This document shows positions 8,701-18,092 of a stretch of DNA of 64,000 bases, in pieces. The notes beneath the pieces were generated by a model, which ran no database searches, was not told where the DNA came from, and saw only the letters and a program-made list of their open reading frames with translations. How positions within the stretch are numbered: position 1 is the first letter of the stretch; each line of letters opens with the position of its first letter. The stretch is from Streptomyces sp. NRRL F-5126 (GTDB taxonomy: Bacteria; Actinomycetota; Actinomycetes; Streptomycetales; Streptomycetaceae), in assembly GCF_000721265.1 (NCBI RefSeq), contig NZ_JOFZ01000006.1, positions 657,497 to 721,496 of the forward strand, given 5' to 3'. The position numbers and the translations under genes are program-made.

Positions 8701-11700
8701 TCGTACTTCGTCTCGCTGATCACCCTGCCCCCGCCCGGCGCGGGCGTCTGGGTCTGGCGGGGCCGCAGGAGCGCGTCGTAGATGGCGTACGAGTAGTCGT
8801 ACGTCGAGCCGTCGTTGCGGAGCTTGCCCGTGCGCACGTACGAGGCCGAGGTGTTGGACAGCTCGTAGTCGTAGACGAGGCTGGCCGTCTGGCCGACCGC
8901 CTTCGAACGGTTGGGCTGCCAGAGGCTGGTCAGCCGGCCCAGCGCGTCGTAGGCGTAGTCGGTGCGCTTGTTGTTCGGGTCGATGGCCGATGTGGCGAGC
9001 CCGCGTGCTGGGTCGTAGTCGGTCGTCGTCTTGTAGTTCTTCGCGTCGTAGCTGACGGTACTGGTCAGCGGGCCGCCGGTGGCCGGGGTGTAGGCCGTCT
9101 TCGTGGTGTTGCCATCCGCGTCGGCCACAGAGGTGACGCGGCCCTGGCTGTCGTAGGCCGAGGTGGAGACGGTCTGGTAGACGGGGGAGCCGTCCTTGTA
9201 CGACGTGAGCCGCTGGGTGGAAGTCTCGTCGCCCTTGGTGGGGGCCGCGCCGAAGGTTTGGCCGTCGTAGAGCGTGCGGTTGTCGGATATGACGTCGTCG
9301 GGCCGCTTGGGGGTCGTCCCGCACGGTACGTCGACGATTTCCACGCGCGTCGGTACGGCCCTGAGCCACGCACTGTCGTTGTTGACGAGTGTGTTGCGTG
9401 TGCACTGCTCGTCGCCGGTGGTGGCCGTGTCGCCGCTGTCGTCCACCTGGAGCGTCGCGCCCGTGACCGGGTCGTACGTGGTGTGGACAGCCGTGTTGCG
9501 GGTTCCGCCGCTTGCGAGGTCCGTCCGCTTGTAGACGGCCGACGGGGCGACGTAGTCGGACGTGCGCGTGCCGTCCGTGCCCGTCTGGTGGTACCACTCG
9601 TCGGTGATCGTCCCGGACACTTCGTGCGTGCCGTTGTAGGTGATCGACTCGCGGACCGATCCGGCGAGCGGGTTGGCGTCAGTGACCGCGGTGCCTTTCG
9701 AGTCGGTGATCTTGACGCTGCGCTTGCTGCCGTCCGCCTGCTTGTCGCCGTCCATGCCGCGGAAGTACGTATCCACGGTCTTGGTCCTGGTGGACTGCGC
9801 GTCACCGGTCGTCGTCGTGACGCTGCCGTAGCCGCGCCACTGCGACCAGGTGATCCGCTTGGCGGGCGAGGTCACGTCGTCGATGTCGTAGTGCCACGCG
9901 GGTGCGCCGTTGTAGGTGTAGTCGGTCTCCTTCAGAGGAGCCCCGCCCGTCGGGTCGGACTCGTTGACCTGCTCGACGAGGTACTTGTGGAAGTAGTCGA
10001 GTTGCGGCGCGTCGGTGTACGGGGGCTGCCAGTAGGTCGGATAGCAGAGCTTGGTGTCCGCGTCGGGCGCGCTGGGCATGTTCGAGCCCACGACGCACTG
10101 CGGGTCCGAGTAGTTGACGGTCAGGACGGAGCCGGTCTCCGACGTGATCGTGCGGACCCGCCATTTGATGAGTGCGGCGATGTCGTCGTGTGTGGTGTCG
10201 ACGCGGTTGGCCATCTGGACGCCGGTGAAGGTGACCGGCTTCATCGCGACGGCCTTGCCGTCCTCACCGGTCCGCGTGATCGACTTCAGCCAGAGCCCGG
10301 CCGAGGTGCCGTCGCCCGGGTCAGGGAAGGACTGGTCGAGCTTCCAGGAATCGACGTCCCTGTAGGCCGCCGGGCTCGCCGAGGCGTCCCAGACCTTTGT
10401 GGTGACGGCCGTGAGCCGCTTGCGTGAGAAGAAGGTCGGCGCGGGATCGTCCTTGCAGACCTTGCCCGAGTCGCAGATTTCGTCGTACGGCACGTCCGGC
10501 CAGTACTTCGCGGTCGTCGACGTCAGCGAGTCGCACTTCTCGGTGCTGGTGGGCAGGCAGCGTTCCGCGGTGGTGAACGCCACCTGGTCGGGCGCGGTGC
10601 CGAAGACCGTGGACGACGTGATGCCGTAGTCGATGCGGGTCAGGTAGCCACCGCGGTCGTAGGAGGTGCCGTCGGCGGTGGTGGTGCCGTCCTTGGCGTA
10701 GTGGTTGGACTCCTTCGTGTACCAGTACGACATGGCGTTGCCGTGTGTGTCGACGACGTAGTCGAGGTTCCACCGCCACGCCTGGTCGCAGGAGCTCGCG
10801 GCGAAGGTCGAGGCGTGGCATGGCTCGCCGGAGTCGTCGCCGAAGACGGGCACGTTCCACGTCGAGTTGGTCTCGGGCTTGCCGGTGCTCCAGCCGGGCA
10901 GGCGGTTCTTGCCGAAGACGTACTGCGTGCCGTCGGTAGTGGTGACGGTCCAGTACTCGCCGTCGTTGTCCCCGTTGACGGCGCCGGTGGAGCGTACGAT
11001 CCGCTCGCCGTTGTCGCCCTCGGGGTGCCAGTCGCCGGTCTTGGTGTCCTTGACGAGACGGGTCGAATGCCCGTTGAGCATGAGGACCGCGTTGTCGCCG
11101 GCCCAGCACTCGTCCTGCTTCTTCGACTGCCCGTCGTCGTCGCACGAGTCGTACGACCGCTCGATGTAGGAGGTCGGCAGGTCCCAGCCCTCGCCCACCC
11201 AGGACGGCTGGTTGTTCGTGGACGGCAGCCGTCCGTCGACGCTCCCCGAGTCGTAGTTGATCGCGAGGGTGGGGGCTGGTCCACCGGCGGAGGGAGGCAC
11301 CGACAGCGGGTACGACCAGTTGAAGTCGCCGCTGGAACCGCCTGCCTGCCACGAGGCGGACGGAGACAGGGATGTCGCCTTGTAGGAACCCGCTCCCGAG
11401 GTCGGGGCCGTCGTCGCGGCGAGGACGGTGAAGCCGTTGCCTGCGGCCGTCCGCACAGTCGCCGGGGACGCCGACATCTCGACGGCGCTCTGCCACAGTC
11501 CTGTGGTGGTGTGCTGCGGGACGGTGACTGTGGCGGTCAGGGTGTGGTGCCGGATGTCGTTGTGCGTCTTGACCGGTGTACGGGTGAGGCACCCCGGTGT
11601 GCCAGGGCTGGTGAGGGCACATGCCGGCAGCCGGACGAGGGAGAGGCGGGAGGCGTAGTCACCACCGTAGGCGTCGGCGAACCCCGAGTAATCCAGCGTG

Positions 11701-12227
11701 AGTTGCGCTGAACCGGTGCGGTGGCCCGTACCACCCGTCAACGTCAGCAGTGCGCCGTCCGCTCCTGCGGCGAGGGCGGCCGCATGGTTCGCCACCTTCA
11801 CGGTCGCAGGGTCCGGGGCGGTGTCCGCGTGTGGCGATGCGGCGGCCAGCTTCACCGGAAGGCCTCCGACGGAAACGGCCTTGGCGGCGTGGCCTGCGGA
11901 TGGGACCGAGAGGGTGGCGTCGGCCGTCTTCGGCCACTTCACCGCCTTGTTCACGGTGGCGGACGTCCGTGCGGCCGCCGCCTTCGCCGGGTTCTTCGGC
12001 TTCGCGGTCCTGGCCTTGAACGGAACGGCGGTGCCGGGCTTCGACTGCTGTGCCTGCACGGTGCGGTGTCCGTGGTGCTCGTTGGCCCAGGCGGCAGGCG
12101 CCGTGCCGAGCAGGGAGGCGGTGGCCGCTCCCGTCACCAGTGCGGCGACCCAGCCCCGTATGCGACTGAACCGCTGTCCGCGCCAGGCGGGCGCTCTGAA
12201 CGGGCCCGCGTGTGTGCCGCCACGCAT
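5736..12227 (-). CDS. RHS-repeat secreted protein with C-terminal toxin-like tip
   Basis: About 2163 residues. The ATG at 12227, with GGAG 6 nt upstream, gives a clean signal peptide (basic MRGGTHAG start, hydrophobic WVAALVTGAATASLLG, cleavage after AWA); a GTG at 12269 in the same frame is an alternative. Residues about 280-700 are the N-terminal shell seen in actinobacterial RHS proteins (SYPLSVPPSAGG, WVGEGWDL). YD/RHS repeats fill about 1020-1710. The RHS core motif GLTHLGARDYDTTTGRF...DPLL lies near 1820 and DPTGEG near 1867. A glycine/alanine-rich hydrophobic stretch follows (about 1960-2005), then an unassigned C-terminal module (about 2070-2163) containing GQWVKMQ and VHWFRNLDNG. RHS shells enclose a cleaved C-terminal toxin in studied cases; toxin activity here is inference. 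Confidence 0.9.
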   Translation of the reverse strand: MRGGTHAGPFRAPAWRGQRFSRIRGWVAALVTGAATASLLGTAPAAWANEHHGHRTVQAQQSKPGTAVPFKARTAKPKNPAKAAAARTSATVNKAVKWPKTADATLSVPSAGHAAKAVSVGGLPVKLAAASPHADTAPDPATVKVANHAAALAAGADGALLTLTGGTGHRTGSAQLTLDYSGFADAYGGDYASRLSLVRLPACALTSPGTPGCLTRTPVKTHNDIRHHTLTATVTVPQHTTTGLWQSAVEMSASPATVRTAAGNGFTVLAATTAPTSGAGSYKATSLSPSASWQAGGSSGDFNWSYPLSVPPSAGGPAPTLAINYDSGSVDGRLPSTNNQPSWVGEGWDLPTSYIERSYDSCDDDGQSKKQDECWAGDNAVLMLNGHSTRLVKDTKTGDWHPEGDNGERIVRSTGAVNGDNDGEYWTVTTTDGTQYVFGKNRLPGWSTGKPETNSTWNVPVFGDDSGEPCHASTFAASSCDQAWRWNLDYVVDTHGNAMSYWYTKESNHYAKDGTTTADGTSYDRGGYLTRIDYGITSSTVFGTAPDQVAFTTAERCLPTSTEKCDSLTSTTAKYWPDVPYDEICDSGKVCKDDPAPTFFSRKRLTAVTTKVWDASASPAAYRDVDSWKLDQSFPDPGDGTSAGLWLKSITRTGEDGKAVAMKPVTFTGVQMANRVDTTHDDIAALIKWRVRTITSETGSVLTVNYSDPQCVVGSNMPSAPDADTKLCYPTYWQPPYTDAPQLDYFHKYLVEQVNESDPTGGAPLKETDYTYNGAPAWHYDIDDVTSPAKRITWSQWRGYGSVTTTTGDAQSTRTKTVDTYFRGMDGDKQADGSKRSVKITDSKGTAVTDANPLAGSVRESITYNGTHEVSGTITDEWYHQTGTDGTRTSDYVAPSAVYKRTDLASGGTRNTAVHTTYDPVTGATLQVDDSGDTATTGDEQCTRNTLVNNDSAWLRAVPTRVEIVDVPCGTTPKRPDDVISDNRTLYDGQTFGAAPTKGDETSTQRLTSYKDGSPVYQTVSTSAYDSQGRVTSVADADGNTTKTAYTPATGGPLTSTVSYDAKNYKTTTDYDPARGLATSAIDPNNKRTDYAYDALGRLTSLWQPNRSKAVGQTASLVYDYELSNTSASYVRTGKLRNDGSTYDYSYAIYDALLRPRQTQTPAPGGGRVISETKYDTRGLAVEADADYSDGSDASGTLANITSAQPSQTLTTYDGDSRATAKDFYADGTKKWTTTTTYGGDRTTVVPPKGGVATTTLVDTLGRTTETRDYDNGTASGSYTAIDYRYDAKSRLAQITDADGNSWHYGYDLLGRKTSTTDPDGGTSTTTYDDLDRTTSTTDSRGKTLSYTYDVLGRKTGEYDGTVQDADHQLAKWTYDTIAKGKPSASIRYVGGSGTGGKAYTSQTLSYDSLYHPTFTRVTVPSVAGEEALAGTYSFGSAYNLDGTQYSASDPAVGGLPRESEIFGYNELGMPKSLKGASGYVLNTDYTKPGDVSQVTLGTSTADSAKWVQISNTYEDGTRRLDRQLVTDDTDSAPVQDTHYTYDDSGNPTSVDTRADGANDTQCYRYDGHDRLTQAWTPTNGCAADPSEAMLGGPAPYWQTYGYDPVGDRTTLVDHGATSGTSDKTTTYTYPVPGTDQPHTLDSSVTTQTGQPDTTASYAYDKAGNTTTRTVGGKTQHLEWDDEGNLAKVTNADGTSVSYVYDADGNRLLSRDTSGTTLYLGDMEIHLAPGASTATGTRYYAWAGQTVAVRTSDGKLDWVLTDRHGTASTQIDNTTQAVVRRYTDPYGNARGPGADGSGTGNPDSTDWLGDKGFVGGIQDKGTGLTHLGARDYDTTTGRFVSLDPLLQTNISQTINGYTYAADNPVTSSDPTGEGLACGGPGMPGCGSGVVTHGDGSLSHHGKATGGGTASHYAGYEGGGSYHPTTHKSCWYCSAWSGVSHFGSSVGHGIAHAAKAVYHAVTKHPVMAAATAGGAILFGACTFFTAGICGLGALAGAGAEAGGAAVAGGAAAEAGEGAAIAAEGTAVGAEESASAAGAGEAASEADATASDGSADPLKRLSESESAKPNKGPIPDHIPNDYYDQLAMQGAKAPGAGTVILRTLGDTPRLEANYGPGQWVKMQSTLDDASGKAIRTVHWFRNLDNGDNFEYKFKLDYPQMEPNVR

Positions 12228-12320
12228 GTTGAACTCCGCATCCTTCGGTGGTGCGAACCGATGTGCCACGGACGCCGCCGCGGGGTTTCTGCCGTCTGGA
12301 ACCGTGGGTGCTGACAGGGA

Positions 12321-15300
12321 TCAGAGCGGGAAGAGGTACTCGTCGTAGTACATCTGCGCGATGTCCGGACCGGACATCACACCGGTCCAGACGCGCACGC
12401 GCTGGACGAGGCCGGTCGCGTAGTCGCCGTAACCGCCTGATGCGGTGCGGCCACGCCCGATCGAGAAGGTCCCGGTCGCCTGCCACGGCTTGTCGAACGT
12501 GACTCCTCCGTCGGAGCCCTCGTCGGACGCACTGTCGCCGACCGTGCCCTGAGCGACGCCGTTGACGTACAGCGTCAGGTTCTGGTGCGCCGCGTCGTAG
12601 ACGCCGGTGAGCAGCGTCCACTCCGTCGGGTCCGCGAGTGCCGCGGAGCCGATATCGGTCGGGTCGGACACGACGGTCGCCGTGGTGGAGTCGGCTGTCG
12701 TCCTGCCGAACATCCAGGCGCCCTCGGTCGATCCGGCGGGCTGGCTGTACCACAGCGACCAGGAGTCGCGTTTGCCACCGGACTGGCCGGCGATCGTGAC
12801 GGTGTGGGCCACCGAGGTGTCCGCCAGAGAGGCCGCGTCCAGCTTCGCCCAGGCGGCGATGGTGAAGGCCCCCTGGGAGTCGACCACGGGCCCGGCCGCC
12901 GACACGTAGCCGTTCGACGTTCCGTCGAGCGCGAGGGCGTTGCCCATCCCGCCGTCGACGTCGTCCGTCCAGGAGGCGCCGCTACCAAGGGTGGCCGTGT
13001 GGCCGTAGCCCGAGGTGTCCTGCGCCGTGGAGCCGGAGGTTCCGCCGAGTTCCCAGTCAGCGGCGAGAGTCGGACGGGCGTCGCCCTGGGCGTCCGTCAT
13101 GTCCTGGAGGTCAGCGACTTCGTCCGCGGACATGATGCGGTTCCACAGGCGGACGTCGTCGATCTGGCCGGTGAAGTAGTCGGTGAACGAACCGCCGTAC
13201 TGGCCGCGCCCGATCTGGAGCCCACCCGTGGCCTTCCACGGTGTGGTGAAGGAGACGGGGTCGCCCTGCGGAACGCCGTTCACGTACAGCTGGATCGTCT
13301 GGGCCTGCGCGTCGTACACGCCGAGCAGGTGGGTCCATACGCCCATGGCCGGCGTCGCGGTGGAGACGGATCGCACGATGGTCGGCGTGGTGGAGTCGGA
13401 CGTGTACCGGTTGAAGATCCACGCCTTGTACGCCGTGGAGTAGTACAGGGCGAACGACGAGCCGTGCGCACCCGCCTGTGCCGCGATGACCGAGTTGTGG
13501 GAGAGGTCGGTGAGGCGTGCCCAGCCGGAGATGCTGAAGGACTTCGTGGTGTCGAGTCCGGTGCCACTGACCGCGGCGTAGCCGCTGCTTCCGTCGACGG
13601 CAAGGGATTCGCCGGACCTGGCGAACTTCGACCAGGACGCACCGGATGCCGAGAGCGTGGCCGCGTGGGAGCCGGCGCCGTCCGCCGCCGAACCGCCGCT
13701 CCCCTCGTCGAAGGCCCACGAATCGACCGGCGGCGCGCCGGCGCCGACCTTGAAGAAGTACGTGCAGCTCGCGGACACGTTTCCCGCCGCGTCGGCCGTC
13801 TGTACGGTCAGCGCGTTGAGTCCGCGCACGTCAGGCGCGAGGTTCAGGGCGAGGCTCGATGTGGGTGACGAGAACGACTTCGTGACCTGCCGCCCTTGGT
13901 TGAGCGTGTAGGTGTACTTGACCACGTCGGACGCACCGGCGTGGAGCGTGAAGGTGGCAGGTGCCCCCACGCCGCCGGAGGCGGAGCAGGAGTCGGGGTC
14001 GTCGGCGGTCGCGCACTCCGGGTACGCGATCGAGGTGACGGTGGGTGGCGCGGGCCTGCTGGTGTCGACGTGGAAGGCACAGGCCCCGATCGTCGTCCAA
14101 CCGGAATACATGGACGCGCTCTTGCCGCCGAACGAATACTGGTACACCGTCCTGGCCTTGAACCAGTAGGTCTGCCCGTTCTTGAGAGTCGGGGTCTTCC
14201 ACGTTCCTGCCTTGCCGGACGTCGTCCACGAGGACGGGCTGCCGGAGGCGACCAGTGGATCAGGGATGTTCGGGTCGTACCGGTAGAGCTGGAAGTTGGG
14301 GCGCAGCTTCGACTGGGAGCCGTCGGCCGACTTGGGGGACGCGCTCAGTGTCGGTGTGAGCGTGCGGATGTTCACGGCAACGCTCGAACTCTTGCCGCAG
14401 GCGAGATTCGGGGAGGAGAGCTTGAGGGAGGTGGGCGTGCTCGGCTTGGACACGAAGGTGACGGAGAGCGTCGGCTTCTTGGTCGCCGGAGAGGCGAACT
14501 GCTTCCACTCAAGGTCGTTCGACTCGCTGCTGGCGCGAAGTCCCACCGTGGTCGTGGCGCCGGAGCGGGCAGCGCCGTAGGCCACCGCACTCGTCGCGTC
14601 GAAGGAGACGTTGCCGCCGGGGCATGAGGAGGAATAGCCCTTGGCCGCGGAGACGGTGTCGATCCTCGACATCCAGGACGGCTGCCGCTTCCATGTGGAC
14701 GCGGACGAGATGCCGCCGGTGTGCCACAACTCGACAGGTTGCTTGGTGCAGTTCGCCGCCCATACCTCCAACGCGGTGAAAGTGGCCGAGAGGATCTTCT
14801 TTCCGCTGAGGCTGTGGGTGTCGAACTGGTAGAGGGAGCGGACGACCTTGCTGTCCGCCCACGAGTCGTAGCCGGATCCCAGGGTGTGCTTGGTCTTCCA
14901 GAAGGAGGTCGACGGCTGGCCCGACCACAGGGCCGTCCAGCCCGCGAGGGACGAACTGGTCGTCTGCGGGTCGAGGACGACCGGGTACGTCGTGGTGGGA
15001 TCGCTCAGGAACGACTGGTCGGGCGAGACGGACAGCACGTCACCCGTGGCGGTGACCCCCATGACCGTCGTTTTGGCGCCCGGCCCGGGGCCGTCCGCGG
15101 CGTCGGCGGGGGTGGTTTCGGCGGACGAAGCGGCCGGATCCACGGCAGCCGCAGCGCCGGACGAGGCACTGCGGCTCGCGGTGTCCGAGGTGGCGGAAGG
15201 ATCGGTGGTGGGCGCGGGCGTGGAGTCCCACATCAACGCGGTGCCCGTGGTGAACTGCGGGCGGCCTGAGCCATCGACGAGGGCCACCCCGCCGTCCGCC

Positions 15301-15977
15301 TGCGAGGTCAGGGTCACGCCGCTGGTCTCCACGGGGAAGCTCACCGTGGCGAGGTCGGGGTCGAGTGCGGCCTGGCGCGTCTTGACCACGAGGTTCTCGC
15401 TGAACCCGTCAGGCAGCGCCGTCACCACGAGGTCCACGTCCGGGAGGACCGACGTGTATGTCGCGTCCGCACCGGACAGCGTCGGAGCGGGCAGTGTCCA
15501 GGGCGACTTGATGCTGTAGGAGACACCGCCCCGGGAGATCGTCGCCAATGGAGCGGATGATCCACCGCCGGAGAAGGTGATCTTCGAGGCTGTCGCCTTG
15601 GGGCTGATCGTGCCGCCGGGTGCGGACTGCAGTGTCGTGTCGATAGGCACCCAGTCGGACCCGACCTTGGCACGTTCCGGCACCACATCAGTGTTGAGTA
15701 CGAACGTGCCGTCCGGCTGGGCGGACACCGTCTGGGTGGGGGTGGTGTCGGCAGGGACATCCACGGGTGCCCCGGTCTCGGCCGCCTTTGCCGAGGCCTG
15801 GGCCTCCGGCGACAGGTCTTGTCCGGCGCTGTCCGCGGCGGAATGGACGGTCGCGGCCGAAGGCTGCGCTGCGGCGGCCCAGGCGCCCGCACCGAGGGCC
15901 GGTTGCACCGCGAGCACCGCGGCGACCAGCCATGCCCGCCCAGCCGGCATGCGTCTGCCCGTCTTGTTCCTGCCCAA
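12321..15977 (-). CDS. Secreted DNRLRE / LamG-repeat protein
   Basis: About 1218 residues, probably exported: a signal peptide (RAWLVAAVLAVQPALGAGAW) covers the first 35 or so. Residues about 340-500 resemble a DNRLRE-type beta domain, about 510-640 a fibronectin-like segment, and two concanavalin/LamG-like domains lie at about 749-940 and 967-1210, each ending in an IGRG...VRLW/VRVW motif. The start used is TTG 15977 behind a G-rich stretch; ATG 15950 is possible. It lies 93 nt upstream of the RHS gene in the same orientation, a pairing common in actinobacteria, and probably forms one transcript with RHS and the immunity gene. An adhesive or accessory role for the RHS protein is inferred. 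Confidence 0.85.
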   Translation of the reverse strand: MGRNKTGRRMPAGRAWLVAAVLAVQPALGAGAWAAAAQPSAATVHSAADSAGQDLSPEAQASAKAAETGAPVDVPADTTPTQTVSAQPDGTFVLNTDVVPERAKVGSDWVPIDTTLQSAPGGTISPKATASKITFSGGGSSAPLATISRGGVSYSIKSPWTLPAPTLSGADATYTSVLPDVDLVVTALPDGFSENLVVKTRQAALDPDLATVSFPVETSGVTLTSQADGGVALVDGSGRPQFTTGTALMWDSTPAPTTDPSATSDTASRSASSGAAAAVDPAASSAETTPADAADGPGPGAKTTVMGVTATGDVLSVSPDQSFLSDPTTTYPVVLDPQTTSSSLAGWTALWSGQPSTSFWKTKHTLGSGYDSWADSKVVRSLYQFDTHSLSGKKILSATFTALEVWAANCTKQPVELWHTGGISSASTWKRQPSWMSRIDTVSAAKGYSSSCPGGNVSFDATSAVAYGAARSGATTTVGLRASSESNDLEWKQFASPATKKPTLSVTFVSKPSTPTSLKLSSPNLACGKSSSVAVNIRTLTPTLSASPKSADGSQSKLRPNFQLYRYDPNIPDPLVASGSPSSWTTSGKAGTWKTPTLKNGQTYWFKARTVYQYSFGGKSASMYSGWTTIGACAFHVDTSRPAPPTVTSIAYPECATADDPDSCSASGGVGAPATFTLHAGASDVVKYTYTLNQGRQVTKSFSSPTSSLALNLAPDVRGLNALTVQTADAAGNVSASCTYFFKVGAGAPPVDSWAFDEGSGGSAADGAGSHAATLSASGASWSKFARSGESLAVDGSSGYAAVSGTGLDTTKSFSISGWARLTDLSHNSVIAAQAGAHGSSFALYYSTAYKAWIFNRYTSDSTTPTIVRSVSTATPAMGVWTHLLGVYDAQAQTIQLYVNGVPQGDPVSFTTPWKATGGLQIGRGQYGGSFTDYFTGQIDDVRLWNRIMSADEVADLQDMTDAQGDARPTLAADWELGGTSGSTAQDTSGYGHTATLGSGASWTDDVDGGMGNALALDGTSNGYVSAAGPVVDSQGAFTIAAWAKLDAASLADTSVAHTVTIAGQSGGKRDSWSLWYSQPAGSTEGAWMFGRTTADSTTATVVSDPTDIGSAALADPTEWTLLTGVYDAAHQNLTLYVNGVAQGTVGDSASDEGSDGGVTFDKPWQATGTFSIGRGRTASGGYGDYATGLVQRVRVWTGVMSGPDIAQMYYDEYLFPL

Positions 15978-16126
15978 CGTGTGCCCCCCCGGGCTTATGT
16001 ACGTGCAGACACCACTTGTTTACATGTCCACGATCGCGACATCGATCATGGCGTAGTGCGCGACAAGGTGATGCAAACGGAACGGCAAGTTCGCCCTCGC
16101 CTTCCGTCACGGATCAGGCAAGATCG

Positions 16127-16159
16127 GAAAATTCTCGTCATATTCTCGACAGAATTTTC
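16127..16159. repeat. AT-rich inverted repeat
   Basis: Nine-base arms GAAAATTCT (16127-16135) and AGAATTTTC (16151-16159) are separated by 15 nt in an unusually AT-rich patch. The site lies between the LamG/RHS operon start and the end of the kinase-like gene at 16206. It could be an operator of the RHS operon or the terminator of the kinase gene. Confidence 0.5.
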
Positions 16160-16205
16160 GCATGTGTGAACATGTGGTGACCGCGTCCACCGGTCGCGTG
16201 CCGGG

Positions 16206-17303
16206 TCATCGGGACGCGGCCGACTCCCTCACGTCCCGCAGGGCCGCTTCGAGTTGGGGGCCCACGGTCTCGCGGGTCCAGGCGGCCTGTTCGGCCGGGT
16301 ACCCGCGGGGCACCGCCTCCACCAGCATGATCAGGTACAGGTAGCAGCGGTAGAGGGCGACGCGCAGCCGGAGGGAGGCGTCGAAGTCCGCTCGGCCACC
16401 GGCGGCGGCGTAACCGGCGAGGAAGTCGGTTTCGCGCTCGATGTCGGCGAACAGGGCGAGCGAGACGAAGTCCGCGGCGGGGTCGCCCCAGAACATGCGC
16501 TCGCCGTCGATGATGCCGCCGAGGGTGAGCGAGCCGGGTTCGCCGTCGAGCAGCAAGTTGCCCTGCCACAGGTCGAAATGGACCAGGGCCGGGCGGACGA
16601 CCTCGTCGAGGGCGTCGGAGGCCGCGCCCATGGTCGCGTGGATGCGGTCCGGGGTTTCCGGCAGCCAGGCACGGTAGCGGACCGCGTCCGCCAGGACGGC
16701 GTCGCTCATCGCCCTGAACGCCTGGCGCCAGGTTGCGGACAGCGGCCCCAGCGGCTGTGCCGGGTAGCCGAAGCCGGGCCCGGTGACAGCGTGGAGGCGG
16801 GCCACTTCCCGTCCGACCTGGTGGCGCAGCCGACGTTCCTCGCCGCGGGTCATCGACGCCGCGTGCTCGGGCCACGGCACCCCGGGGCGAGCGGTCATGA
16901 TCACGTGCGGAACCACGGGCGGGGCCGGATCGAACGCGGCGTGCACGATTTCGGGCACCGGCGCGCCGACGGCGGACGCGGCGCGGTAGAAGGCCGCCTC
17001 GCCACGGAGCAGGCCACGCTCGTAGCCCATGCCCGGCACGCCGGCAGGCGGAGGGATCTTGACGACCCACTCGCGACCGCCGGCGAACGTGACACGCACG
17101 ACCGTGTTGTACGTCCCCCCGCTCAGCGGTGAGACGCGCGCGGCGGCCGGGTCGGCGACGCCCGCCGCCTCAAGTACCGCGGCGACGGCCGCCTCGCCGC
17201 CCTGCCCGTCTGGCCCCACGTCCGGCCCACCCCACTCCCGCCCGGGCGCGCCGTGCTCGCCATCGGTTGAGGGAACACGGTCGCGTGTCGCGAAGTCCAT
17301 CAT
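16206..17303 (-). CDS. Aminoglycoside phosphotransferase-family kinase-like protein
   Basis: A 365-residue protein with the APH/choline-kinase fold. The nucleotide-binding region has WVVKIPPP (about residue 80). The catalytic-loop motif LVHFDLWQGNLLL (about 240) supplies the expected Asp and Asn, followed by the DFG-equivalent region IIDGERMFWGDPAADF (about 264-279). The length fits the family. The first of two adjacent Met codons is used; there is no strong ribosome binding site, so the start may lie further in. The substrate is unknown: this family includes antibiotic kinases and many small-molecule kinases. Confidence 0.85.
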   Translation of the reverse strand: MMDFATRDRVPSTDGEHGAPGREWGGPDVGPDGQGGEAAVAAVLEAAGVADPAAARVSPLSGGTYNTVVRVTFAGGREWVVKIPPPAGVPGMGYERGLLRGEAAFYRAASAVGAPVPEIVHAAFDPAPPVVPHVIMTARPGVPWPEHAASMTRGEERRLRHQVGREVARLHAVTGPGFGYPAQPLGPLSATWRQAFRAMSDAVLADAVRYRAWLPETPDRIHATMGAASDALDEVVRPALVHFDLWQGNLLLDGEPGSLTLGGIIDGERMFWGDPAADFVSLALFADIERETDFLAGYAAAGGRADFDASLRLRVALYRCYLYLIMLVEAVPRGYPAEQAAWTRETVGPQLEAALRDVRESAASR

Positions 17304-17388
17304 GAGAGGCGGCCAAAAGACCGCCGGTCATGGGGACTTCCGTCTCGGCCGTGGGGTGCGCAGCGCTCACAGGGGCGGTGCCCTGCTC

Positions 17389-18012
17389 TCAGCCGGCGAA
17401 CTCGTCGACGCCGAGGGCGAAGTCCCAGTGGCCGACCCCCTCTTGGGCGAGGCCCACCGTGACCAGGCCCATCCCCTCCAGCCAGTGCGCCATCTTCAGG
17501 CCGCCGACATCCAGCGGGCGCAGCCCGAGGCTCTCGACGAATGTCGCCACGTCCGCCTTGGCCTGGCCGCTGTCGCCGGCCATGAAGACGTTGGGCCGGC
17601 CGTTTTCCAGGACATTGCGGAAGATGGTGTTGAACGCCTTCACCACACTGGCGCCGGCCGGAGCCACCTTGGCGGCTTCCTGCGCGACCGACGTCTCCTC
17701 GCTGTGGGCCAGCCCGTCGAAAGTGGCGTTGAAGGGGTTGCTGATGTCGACGATGACCTTGCCCGCGAGGGCGTCTCCGTACTGGGCGACGACCGGAACG
17801 ACGCCGTCGTACAACAGGGCCGTGATGACGATGTCCCCGGCGGGGACGGCGCCCCACTCGCCCGTTGTCGTGCCGCCGCCCAGAGCCTTGGCCAGGTCGT
17901 CGGCCTTGGCCTGATCGCGTCCCATGACCTCGACGGTGTTGCCGCCCGCCACCGCGAGCGTGCCGATGGCACGGGCCATGTTCCCCGTACCGATAAGAGT
18001 GATGCTGCTCAT
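17389..18012 (-). CDS. NADPH-dependent F420 reductase-like oxidoreductase
   Basis: A 207-residue Rossmann protein of the F420-dependent NADP oxidoreductase (Fno-like) family. The N-terminal LIGTGNMARAIG is the GxGxxA dinucleotide motif, followed by the NADP-phosphate-binding position near GRD (about 33). VIVDISNPF and VKAFNTIF are family signatures. The ATG at 18012 follows AAAGAGAG. It heads away from a SnoaL-like gene 80 nt upstream on the same strand, and the two may be one operon with the SDR at 18551. Whether it uses F420 or another hydride acceptor cannot be told. Confidence 0.85.
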   Translation of the reverse strand: MSSITLIGTGNMARAIGTLAVAGGNTVEVMGRDQAKADDLAKALGGGTTTGEWGAVPAGDIVITALLYDGVVPVVAQYGDALAGKVIVDISNPFNATFDGLAHSEETSVAQEAAKVAPAGASVVKAFNTIFRNVLENGRPNVFMAGDSGQAKADVATFVESLGLRPLDVGGLKMAHWLEGMGLVTVGLAQEGVGHWDFALGVDEFAG

Positions 18013-18092
18013 GAGGTGTGCTCTCTTTCTGTACTCGACGTTTCGCTCTGTCCGGTGAATTCGGGATGCGTGGACCTGGGGTCCCTATCTCG

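Noticed and set aside
7050..10427. Long plus-strand open frame of about 1125 codons
   Set aside because: It is antisense to the RHS gene and is rich in Arg, Val and Gly with no domains, as expected for a shadow of a high-GC gene.
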